Below, in pieces: positions 52,661 through 61,592 of a DNA stretch of 64,000 nucleotides. Origin of the DNA: Blasia pusilla (taxonomy: Eukaryota > Marchantiophyta > Marchantiopsida > Blasiales). How positions within the stretch are numbered: the stretch's first letter is position 1; the number at the start of each line of letters is the position of its first letter. The stretch lies in contig CM114273.1 in assembly GCA_050084515.1 (NCBI GenBank), positions 3,100,001 to 3,164,000 on the forward strand, read 5' to 3'. The position numbers and the translations under genes were made by a program. Below the pieces are notes generated by a model. That model searched no databases and was not told the DNA's origin. It saw nothing but the letters and a program-made list of their open reading frames with translations.

Positions 52661-54703
52661 TCCATGTACGACGTGGAGATGGGTCAGCACATGTCGGATT
52701 GGGAGGTGGAGAATAGCCCCATTTGGCTCGACTTCAACGACCCTGAAGACATCACGGATAAGGACTTACGAGTGCTTCATGATGCAAAGTGGCCTCGGGA
52801 CAAGACGACATCCCCAATTTAAATCCCCACTCAAGACTTGTTCGGAGGAGATGCAGAAGAGCAGGCCCATGAGACAGCTGAGTTGGCTTCCAAGGTCCGG
52901 ACAGCCAAAGACAAATCCACAGCGGGTCTCAAAGGCAAGGCGAGGGGAGGGAAAAATTCAGAGGCCGAGACTTCCCAAAGAGAGCCTGAAGATGAGAGGC
53001 CGAGGCGGAATCGTCCGGACGAAAGCGAGGAGAGAGGGTCGGACCAGGTCCTCGGCGAAGAAAACGCCACGAGAATCCGAGGTCATAGAAACCCCGACAA
53101 GCCGTCCCGGACTAGGGAGAAGCGGAAGCAAGAGGTGCCGGGTTGTCCCAAGGAGAATACTGACCCATCATCCTTGGGAAGACACAGACAAACAACGACC
53201 GGACAAGCGTCCTCCTTCGATTCACCTCTTTCTTGGATGAGCCGAACGACTTCGATTCTCAAGCGCCGACAACTACCATCGAAAAATTGACAACGCTGGG
53301 ACGGAAGCTCCAACGAAACGGGCACGCTGCCTAGACAGTGAATGGAGTGGTGGAAGAGGTTGCGGTGGATCTCTTGATTGCCGATCTGCCCTCGGGGTTG
53401 CGACTTTGGGGCGAAAATCCGGCGGACGAGGTACCTGAGTGGAATCTGCCGCTCACTTATGACCAGATTGCACTTTTGTTCTCCTTTGCGCACGCCTATC
53501 CGAGTGACAGGGTCGCTTCTTGGTGTTGATCGGAGGGAGCGAGGACGAGCTCTTCAACCTCCAATGCGTCAAGAGGTCGCTAAAGTGGAGGACGGCACAA
53601 TCATGGATCATCAAAAACGAGTACCCACTCCGATCCGCAACAAGTTAGATTCGGGTAAGGCTCAATTCCTGTACAATAATTTCAATTATCTTATAATGAT
53701 GTGTAGAATGAGAGTCGGGCCTCAGGTTTTTTTAAGTGAGCAACCCGTCGGAAGGCGACGGGTTGTTGGCTTAGAGCAGCCCATGCTCGGCTAAGAGCAA
53801 CCCGTCGGTTTCCGACTGGTTGCATCTTTCCCATAAACAGAGGGAAAACCGCGGTGTATCCAAGAACCCGCCGGAACCCGACGGGTTGCGATTGATTTTG
53901 TTTTTGGATGCAACCCGTCTAATAGGGACGGGTTGCTATCGCTGACGGGTTGCTCTCAGCGAGCATGGGTGGTCTAGGCGCCAAAGAACCCGCCGCCTTC
54001 CGACGGGTTGCATCCGAAAACCAAAATCAACTTGGAAAACCCAAAAGCAACTGCAACCCGTCGGGTTCCGACGGGTGGGTCCAGGACAAAAAAAACCCGT
54101 CGGACTCCTACAGGTTGATCCAAAGTCAGTTATTGAAAATCTTCTCAAGGCAACTTCTTTAGTTTCTGACATTGTTTCGTCTTTGATTTCTGAGATGGAC
54201 CACTCCCTACGCATCGTCTTTCGTTTGGCCCGAGCACAATTTCCAGGTGTTCAAGATCCAGGATCCTGTGGATCCATGCTCAGATGGGTACAGCTTAGAT
54301 AGTTTGTACAATTCCCCCCCGGGAGTTTACATGCAAGACAGTACCCCGCTTCTGGGAGGAAGGGAAAAGTCGCCTGCCCTGATGCAAACGCTCATCCAGC
54401 TCTGCTCAAGGCCGGGTGACTTGGTGTTCGGCTTAGTGGGCCTTTTAGGGACGAGTATCAGAGTTGCAGAGTGGCAGGAATATTCTCTGCCTCGAGGGAA
54501 GGCAGGAATTGTTTGACCTTTGCAAGGAGGCAAAGGCAGAATACGAAAGGCTCGTTGGGGCGTACAACTCTCCACCGAAGCCGAGAGCTCCGGTTCCAGA
54601 GCCACCCTTGGTAGTGACTCCATCGTCACTTCCAACGATTCCCAAAATCGGGAGGGCAAGGCCGAAAGTGATTTTGCAAGAGCTCTCGGACGATGACGAG
54701 TGA
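52661..54703 (+). pseudogene. Gene X copy 1, 3' part: degenerate beta-class amino-methyltransferase-like domain
   Basis: Coding resumes after element C with SMYDVEMGQHMSDWEVE and IWLDFNDPEDI, then a Lys/Glu-rich linker (52838-53200). A Rossmann methyltransferase-like part follows: VDLLIADLPSGLRLWGENP (about 53370), like motif IV with DPPY changed to DLPS. Then SYDQIALLFSF-type and, in another frame, LFNLQCVKRSLKWRTAQSW and IIKNEYPLRS. A donor GTAAGG at 53655 starts a palindrome-filled intron; the last exon begins at 54195 (ATGGACCACTCC). It contains EKSPALMQTLIQLCSRPGDL, VFGLVGLLGTS (motif I-like) and a tail ending LQELSDDDE. Motif IV before motif I is the beta-class order of N6-adenine/N4-cytosine enzymes. 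Catalytic activity is doubtful given the altered motifs and several frameshifts. Confidence 0.5.
53740..54118. repeat. Palindrome cluster 4 (in the last gene X intron)
   Basis: About seven copies of the same palindrome. The matching intron of copy 2 holds its own set at 62231-62560. Confidence 0.85.
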
Positions 54704-56431
54704 GTTCAAAGAACTCAACGACCCAGCTTGACTGCAGCGTTTGGAGTAGGGAGTTTTTTGATAATTTGGCAAAAGATTTCATAGAATAGATCAAATATAC
54801 AGTTCCGAGATTTTTTCGGATGATATAAAGCAGAAGATTTTTTCGATCGATGGTGGTGCTTGTAAATGTTTGCTGATCATTTTGTCTTTTCGAATGTGAT
54901 CGTCTATGTACTCCACGGTCTTCTACTTTTCCACCCGTCGGATTTCTCCTGCTTGCAATTTTCACTTTATGACCACTGCAACCCGTCGGATTTATCCTCC
55001 TTGCAACTTTTCGCTTTTTGACCACTGGACCCTTTTTACCACCTCCAGGCAACTGTCTGATTCCGACAGTTGCCGATCGGACCCTTTTCGGATCGAGCGA
55101 TCTGGCGGGCTTCTTCCCTTGGCACCTTCCCCTCAACTCGTAAAGGCAGGCGTAGGCTTCTTTTCTTCTCAAACGTGTTGGATTCCTTCTACCTGTGCGG
55201 TTGCCATAGTGGTATTACCGGGGGGACGGAGCGGATATTGATCTTTGGATGGGTGTCACATTGCGAGCATACAAGGTATCTTGCCGAGGAAGGCGGTGGG
55301 ACTCGAGACAGGTTACATGGGACCGTTATGGTGTACCTAGGGGGGGGCCAAGGCTCTCGAATTTGCCAACATTTTCGATCCCCGTCTACAACCGGCCAGA
55401 GGAGCCACTTGAATCCCAAGACATTCCTTTGGTACTGTCACCGAGGAGAGTTAGGAGTAAATTTGTAGATGACGAGGTCAAGAAATCATAGACTAGGTTC
55501 AATGTACATTTCCGAGGTTCCTTCGGAGGTAATAAAGGACGAGATTTTTTCAACCCATAATGGTGTTTGTAAAAGTTTTTGGAATATGTTTTTGGACTTG
55601 TGGATTGTGTTCTTTTAGCTACTCGAATTACATTCCGCAACCCGTATGATTCCGACTTTTTGCTTTTTGCCCACCGCAACTTTTTAACCATTTCAGGCAA
55701 CCTCTCGGATTCGACAAGTCGATCGCTTGAGTGATGGGACTCTATCCCGGTGAGACCAACTTCTGACGCATTGTGGCGGGCTTCTTGACTTTTGGCTCGT
55801 TCCCCTTCATTCGTCCAACCAGTTGTAGGCTTCTTTTCTTGTCTAAGATGTGCAAGATTCCTACTACCTGTCGGATTGCCATTTCGGATTCCCAACCCGT
55901 TAGATCGTCGTGGGTGCAGGGTGGAAGAAAATCACTTCTAAAAATCTTTTGTTTCTTATGGTGAGCTTTCTTACGGGTTGGGAGGGGTGCAGCTTCTCGG
56001 TTTCTGATCCTTAGGATCTGATTTTTTCACATTTCAGAAAGTTGGTCTTGAGCAGACACCATTCATAACCGACAGAAAGTTGGTTATGGGTCAATTTAGG
56101 GGAGGCCATGATGCAGGCAACAATCCCTGCAAAAAGAGAGGTACCCATCCAGGTGGTCCTCCAACAAAAATACCAAGGGCACTGCTTTTTGTTGACCGAT
56201 ACAGGGAATGTTAAGAAACTTAGGCTCACATGGACAGTGATGGAAAAATGTTTAGGGTGGTCTTATGATGTCTCCTTTTTTCTCGCCCCCAGGAAAGAGG
56301 AGATTTTTTTAGGGCCAAATGTGGGCCACTACCTACTCTCTTCTAAAGATTTCCTGAATTTGAAAGCAAACGAAAATTTCAAATATGTCAAAAAAATTTG
56401 AAGAGAGTAGGCGGATTTGGCCCTTTTTTTT
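54704..56431. other. Downstream region of gene X, with a duplicated 3' block
   Basis: Two related blocks (54720-55100 and 55490-55720) each hold ACATTTCCGAG/GTTCCGAGATTTTTTCGGA-like sequence, an AATAAA-like or ATAAAG signal, and CAACCCGTCGGAT half-palindromes. They look like two tandem transcript ends. Between them, 55189-55468 holds a frame discussed separately. 55930-56430 matches 59815-60300 in inverse orientation and has no recognised ORF. Confidence 0.5.
55250..55468 (+). CDS. Small conserved frame of unknown function
   Basis: The frame containing RYLAEEGGGTRDRLHGTVMV and QHFRSPSTTGQRSHLNPKTF, ending GELGVNL and a stop, is also open in the opposite-strand copy at 61133-60873 (RYTAEEGGRTQIRLHGTVMV, ending GELGVDL). 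An alternative frame, TWDRYGVPRGGPRLSNLPTF, ends in VDDEVKKS and is open in copy 1 but has stops in copy 2. It recalls the acidic C-terminus of gene X. It may be the tail of a second, decayed tandem copy of gene X. The start is not determined. Confidence 0.3.
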   Translation, partial: WVSHCEHTRYLAEEGGGTRDRLHGTVMVYLGGGQGSRICQHFRSPSTTGQRSHLNPKTFLWYCHRGELGVNL

Positions 56432-56501
56432 TAAGAGAGACTCTCCTCTCTTCCTCTCTTCCTCTCCTCTCTTACTCTCTCCTGCCAGAATACCAGCCCC
56501 C
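56432..56501. repeat. Right terminal region of Mutator-like copy 1
   Basis: Read from the outside in, on the minus strand, it starts GGGGGCTGGTATTCTGGCAG and continues with AGAGAGG/GGAAGAGAGG repeats. The first 21 bp match the end at 59748 exactly, which fixes the element boundary. Confidence 0.75.
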
Positions 56502-56763
56502 ATCCGATATGACTGTCGTGGCGATGGTCAGACTACCTTGGGTCTGGGTTTGGTGACTCTCAACAACCTCTGTGGTACGACTCGATCCCGACTCGAGCTC
56601 GAAGAAACCTAGACCAAACGTAGACTCCTCTAAACCTCGACGACACGCGGACTCGGCTTAGCGTGGACGTGATGCGGACTTGGCTAAACCTCGATGTTCT
56701 CATCATCGCATGAAGTATGTTTCCTGGATGGTGTCTCCTCACCTTGCGGAAAATCCCGCAACA
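56502..56763 (-). mobile_element. Right half of the split family-A solo LTR
   Basis: Matches about 15070-15374 of element A's LTR. On the minus strand it begins TGTTGCGGGATTTTCCG at 56763. It starts on the plus strand with the duplicated ATCCGATATGA, and is followed by CTTGG, the same five bases that precede 19842. Confidence 0.88.
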
Positions 56764-56768
56764 CTTGG

Positions 56769-57777
56769 TGTCGTGACCCTCATGACCAAACGAGCGCCAA
56801 AGCGGAACAACGGAACACTACTAGGCTCACGCTAGGATGGTTTGCGCGTTGGAATGGTCTCGGAGAAGAGACAAGAGACGAGACGCAAGCGAGGCTGTGC
56901 GTTTCATATTTTTTGGTCGCTACTCAGAAACCTGGATCAAGCGCGGATCAAGACTTGAGAGGAGTCAAGTCTAGGAAGTGGGTCGCCAAAGGAAGGAATC
57001 CAGATTTGAGACACCACTAGCGTTTGAGAGTTTCCGATTGTATTTATGGCCATAACTTTTAGCGCTAAGATGCGTTTGGAACGAATTAGGGTGCATTGGA
57101 AAGCTTATGGAAAGCCAATTTAGACGCACTAAAGATCTTTGCAAACTCATAAGTAGTGGCTGAGAAAAAACCCGGAAACAACTGTAAGTAGAGTCGGGTT
57201 GAGGGCCACAATGAAGGGCCCGACCATCCTTTTCTAAAGGGGAGGGGTTGTTGGAGAACCCCAGAAGTACTAGTAAGGGGGAAGGTCTCCAAGGATGCTT
57301 GGGACTCGAACCCCACTTTGGGCGCCGCGGGGCGGTTCAAGGGCATGGAACGGATCGAGAGTTTGGGACTCAAGCTTGAAAATCTGAACCAAGTCTATTG
57401 AGGTGATTAAATCCTAAGGGATCCCTCTTGGATTCCAACCCGCGATTCAATTACTTGGGTCCCGGTTAGGAACTCGCACGAGGTCCGTTAAACAGCTGGA
57501 ACCGCTAGGCGTGCAAGTGCCGTTTTAGGTTCCTCGACTAACCAAGAAGTCTCTTCCAAGTCTTGAAAGACTTGCCATGTTGGGAACCTAGCAAGTAAGG
57601 AAGGTTGAGCTTGATGAGATGCCGAGTTGAGGACTCAGTGAGTTGGAAAGCCGCTTGACCCAAAGCTAGACTAATGTGAGTGCGTTTGGGTGCAAGTCGG
57701 CGATGAGAGCGTGTCCTACTGAACGTACGCTTCCGCAACATTAGAGATTGACGTTCAAGGAGAGTAGGCCCACGACA
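56769..57777 (+). mobile_element. 5' LTR of chromovirus D
   Basis: TGTCGTGACCCTCATGACC to CCCACGACA, about 1.01 kb, alignable to the LTRs of C throughout but clearly diverged. The following CGGTATCAGAGG (57780-57791) is a mutated initiator-Met primer site. Confidence 0.88.
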
Positions 57778-57992
57778 AGCGGTATCAGAGGAAATCTTTG
57801 GTGAGCAAGAACTTGGGGTCGTGGGATCAACCGCACGCTTGGGAATACTCATTGTAGCGGCTAGACTTAGACGCTCGAGGAGGAACGCAAGAATCAAGGA
57901 GGAGATCTGAGTGAGTCGACTTGAAGATGACGATCGAGGGAGAAGAACCCAAGAAACGTTGAGTCAAGGGATGTGAACTGAGAGTCAAACCA

Positions 57993-58590
57993 ATGCCGGA
58001 CCGTGATGCTTTGGAGAAGACGGAGCTTCCCGAAGAGCTGAAGGCCAGACGTGAGGATGTTCCAGAGGCGAATCTTTCCGCGGGGCCATCGGCTCCAAAC
58101 TCAGGGGAACCGACTGAGTCAAGTCAGAATTTGGACTTGTTGAAGTTGTTGGTAGAGCAAATGTTCAAGCAAAGCAAGCGGATTGCAGAGTTAGAGGCCG
58201 ACCGAACTCTGGGTGCAGGCAAAAAGCTCTGCAAGACAAACCTTCCCACGCCATTCACTAGGGTGGGGCGCTCACGGAAAGTGAAGGATTTCCTTGCGGA
58301 AAGTGAAGGATTTCCTTACAGAACTGGAACTGTACTTCGAGGCGCAAAGGGCAGCTGAGCAGGACAAGGTGACGGTAGCCATTACTTTCCTAAAGGATCA
58401 TGCGCTACAATGGTAGAAAACCCTGGAGTGGGGGCTCACACAACCCAGGAGAGTCGCCTGCCCTGGCAACAAAACAAGTGGAACTTCATGCAAAGCCGAG
58501 AGGAGGACAGCATTCTAAGTCAGGGAACTGCAAGGTGATATGCTACAACTGTGGCCAGCCTGGGCACCTCAAGAAGTGTGTTTGAAACCG
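57993..58590 (+). pseudogene. Gag remnant of chromovirus D
   Basis: The frame 57993-58358 matches the N-terminal half of element C gag (LSAGPSAPN, KKLCKTNLPTPFTRVGRSRK). The centre of the gag domain is missing: after ITFLKDHALQW-like sequence at about 58410 it jumps to the region before the knuckle. A tandem repeat of GTGAAGGATTTCCTT around 58282-58315 accompanies the break. The zinc knuckle at 58540 reads CYNCGQPGHLKKC, one residue short of the normal Cys-x2-Cys-x4-His-x4-Cys spacing. It is not functional. Confidence 0.8.
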
Positions 58591-58673
58591 AAGGTTAGCA
58601 ATGGGAGTATGATTGCGTTTGTTGCTAAGCATCTATTGAGACGTCCCTTCAGATCACCAAGAGAACGCACGAT

Positions 58674-59746
58674 TTGGTGTACCTAAGATCCAAGATTGCT
58701 GATCGCGATGTGTTGTTGCTCGTGGATACAGGTGCTTTGCACTCCTTCCTAAGCCCGAGAATCATGAAGGAGGTGGGTTTGTCTACCTCTAAGGTGGATG
58801 AACCTATTCGAGTGGGATTTTCCAGAGGCAAGTCTCATCGGACTTCTGAGTTGGTCTTGGGTCTAACCATAGGATTCGGAGTATTCGAGTTGAAGGAGAA
58901 TTTCACTATGTGCGAGATGGATGGCATTGACGGAGTCTTGGGGAATAAATTCTTGGATGCGTATGAGGTGGAGTTAAGACGTAGACCCTTGAGGTTGAGC
59001 GTCTTGCTGAAAGGCAAACGGTTGCAGGTGCGGTTGGTTCGTGAGGTTCCGGTGAAAAAGGAGTTGGTGAACTCGATTACAAGGAGGAGCATGACCGAGT
59101 TGGAGGATGGGTTCCTTTGCTTGATGAGACAAGTGGAGGAGGCTAGAAGCAAAATACGCAGAGATCAGGACACTGACTCAAGGGGAATCCCAGAACTACT
59201 TCAGAAAGTGGTCAAGGAGTTTGAGGATGTCTTGACAAATGAGCTTCCGACTGAGTTGCCACCACATAGAGCAGTCGATCATAATTTAGAGATCATACCT
59301 GGATCCCAACCTCCCTCAAAGGCACCATATAGGTTGAATCTAGAGGAACTTCTTGAGTTAAGAAGGCAGTTAAGTGAGCTACATTAGGACCAGCAAATCA
59401 CCTTATGGAGCACCCGTTCTCTTTGTAAAAAAGAAGGATGGGAAAATGAGGATGTGTGTTGATTACCGTGCGTTGAATAAAGTGACGATTCAGAACAATT
59501 ATCCTCTTCCGAGAATAGATGATCTCTTTGATAGGTTGGCAGGCGCGAGATACTTCAGTAGGATTGACTTGAAGTCAGGATATTACCAGATCCGGATTGC
59601 CGAGGCAGATGTGGAGAAGACTGCGTGTAGGACAAGATATGGGTCCTTTGAGTTTGTGGTGATGCCTTTCGGTCTATGCAACGCGCCTCGGACATTCACC
59701 ACATTGATGAACTCCATTTTTCACAAGAAGACGGATGAGTATGTGA
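58674..59746 (+). pseudogene. Protease and partial RT of chromovirus D
   Basis: The frame 58674-59387 is open for 237 residues. It has LLVDTGALHSFLSP, GFSRGKSHRTSELVLGL (Arg where element C has a stop), DGIDGVLGN and [14 protein letters not shown] small deletion at about 59380 shifts the frame. RT continues at 59374-59746 with [38 protein letters not shown] and [16 protein letters not shown]. It ends one step before the catalytic aspartates because of the insertion at 59748. Confidence 0.88.
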
Positions 59747-59747
59747 T

Positions 59748-59817
59748 GGGGGCTGGTATTCTGGCAGGAGAGAGGAAGAGAGGAAGAGAGGAGAGTCTCT
59801 CTTCAAAAAAAGGGCCA
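59748..59817. repeat. Terminal region of Mutator-like copy 2
   Basis: GGGGGCTGG tip followed by GGAAGAGAGG repeats and an AAAAAAAGGGCC block, matching 56432-56501 reversed. The preceding 11 bases, GAGTATGTGAT, would be the target duplication; the other side is outside the window. Confidence 0.75.
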
Positions 59818-61592
59818 AATCCGCCTAATCCGCCTCCTCTCTTCAAAATTTTTTGACATATTTGAAATTTTTGTTTGCTTTCAAATTCATGAAATCTTTA
59901 GAAGAGAGTAGGTAGTGGTCCACATTCGGGCCTAAAGAAACCTCCTTTTTCGAGGGGGCGAAACAAAAGCAGACATCATAACACCACTACAAGCATTTTT
60001 CCATCACTCTCCACGTGAGCCTAAGTTTCTTGACATTGCTTGTCTCAGTCTACAATAAGAAGTGCCTATGGGTATTTTTGTTGGAGGACCACCCGGATGC
60101 ACATCGGTACGATGCCAACCTCTCTTTTTGCAGGGATTGTTGCGTGCATCATGGCCTCCCCTGAATTGCCTCATAACCAACTTTCTGTTGGTTATGAATG
60201 GTGTCTGCTCAAGACCAACTTTGTGAAATGTGAACACATGAGACAGATCCTAAATGTGAGAAATCGAGAAGCTGCACCCCTCCCAACCCGTTGAAACTTT
60301 ACAGGTTGCAACTCTTGCAACCCGTCGGAATCACATGGCTTGCAACCCTTGCAAGCAAGCTCACCATAAGAAAGGAAAGATTTTGAGAAGGGATTCCATT
60401 CCACCCTACACCCACGAAAATCCAACAGGTTGGGAATCGGAAATGGAAATCCGACAAGTAGTAGGAATCCTGCACCTCTTAGACAAGAAAAGAAGCCTAC
60501 AATTGGTTTGACGAATCTAGGGGAACGAGCCAAAAGTGAAGAAGCCGGCCACAATGCCTCAGAAGTTGGTCTCACAGGGAAAGAGTCTGATCACTCAAGC
60601 AGCCAACCTCTCGGAATCCGACAACTTGCCTGGAAATGGTTAAAAAGTTCCAATGGTCAAAAAGTGAAAAGTTGCAACTTGTCGGAATCAGACGGGTTGC
60701 AAAATAAATATTCTGACTAGCTAGATGAACACAATGGATAAGTCCAAAAAACTAATTCAACAGACTTTTACAAATACCATTATCGTTTGAAAAAATCTTG
60801 TCCTTTATTACATCCGAAGGAAGCTCGGAAATGTACATTTGATCTAGTCTTTGATTTCTTCAGCCTCGTCATCTACAAATCTACTCCTAACTCTCCTAGG
60901 TTCCTATACAAAAGGAATGTCTTGGGATACAAGTGGCTCCTTTGGCCGATTGTAGACGGGGATCGAAAATGTTGGCGAATTTGAGAGCCTTGGCCCCCCT
61001 CTAGGTACACCATAACGGTCCCATGTAACCTGATTTGAGTCCTACCGCCTTCCTCGGCAGTATATCTTGTACGCTCTGCAAGATGACACCCATCCAATAT
61101 CAATATGTGGTCCGTCCTTAGAAACACCATCATGGAAATCCGACAGGTAGTTGGAATCCAACACGTCTTAGAGAAGAGAAGAAGCCTACTACTTGTTTGA
61201 CGATACTAGGGGAAGGAGCCAAAGTGAGGAAGCCCACCAGAATGCCTCTAAACTTGGACTAACAGGGAAAGAGTCCGCAACCAACCTGTCGGACTCCGAC
61301 AGGTTGCCTGGAAGTGGTTAAAAAAGTGCAATGGTCAAAAAGTGAAAAGTTGAAACCCGTGGGAATCCGCCAGGTTGCATAATAAACTGTCGGAGTACAT
61401 AGACAATCACAATCGACAAGACCAAAAAAGATATTCATCACCGTTCGAAAAAATCTTGTGCTTTATTACATCCAAAGGGAGCTCGGAACTGTACATTTGA
61501 GATATTCTATGAATTCTTCTGCCTCGTTATCAAATAAATCCCCACTCCAAAACGCTGCAGTGAAGCTGGATCCTTGAGTTCTTTGAACTCAC
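59818..61592. other. 3' region of gene X copy 2
   Basis: Counterpart of 54704-56431, inverted. It contains the two related transcript-end blocks (60780-60860 and 61440-61520), scattered half and whole palindromes (60298-60350, 60600-60710, 61275-61380), and the small conserved frame at 60873-61133 (minus). One palindrome at about 61278 has a CCTGTCGG/CCGACAGG paired change. Confidence 0.55.

Larger units (their letters stand above)
20507..56501. mobile_element. Large Mutator-like transposon copy 1 (about 12.5 kb native, 36 kb with nested insertions)
   Basis: The segment is bounded by an exact 11-bp duplication, ATCCGATATGA (20496-20506 and 56502-56512), and splits one solo LTR. Its ends are related: the left begins GGTGCGGTA and the right, reversed, begins GGGGGCTGGTA. 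Both then run into purine-rich AGAGGAAGAG repeats. A second element starting at 59748 has the same GGGGGCTGG end. Inside are a minus-strand transposase with a SWIM zinc finger and a plus-strand multi-exon gene X, divergent from a palindrome-rich centre (34293-35861). An 8-11-bp duplication is usual for Mutator-like elements. Retroelements B (9.7 kb) and C (13.8 kb) account for most of the present length. Confidence 0.75.
56769..59747 (+). mobile_element. Chromovirus D, 5' part, cut by Mutator-like copy 2
   Basis: A relative of element C with a 5' LTR at 56769-57777, a primer-site remnant, gag with an internal deletion, protease and the first half of RT. It stops abruptly at 59747, just before the catalytic YIDD region, where the terminal repeat of Mutator-like copy 2 begins. 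The remainder is probably beyond the window. Confidence 0.87.

Noticed and set aside
54327-55172. 281-codon minus-strand ORF
   Set aside because: Antisense to the last gene X exon and 3' region. The sense frames are conserved with copy 2, this one is not recognisable.
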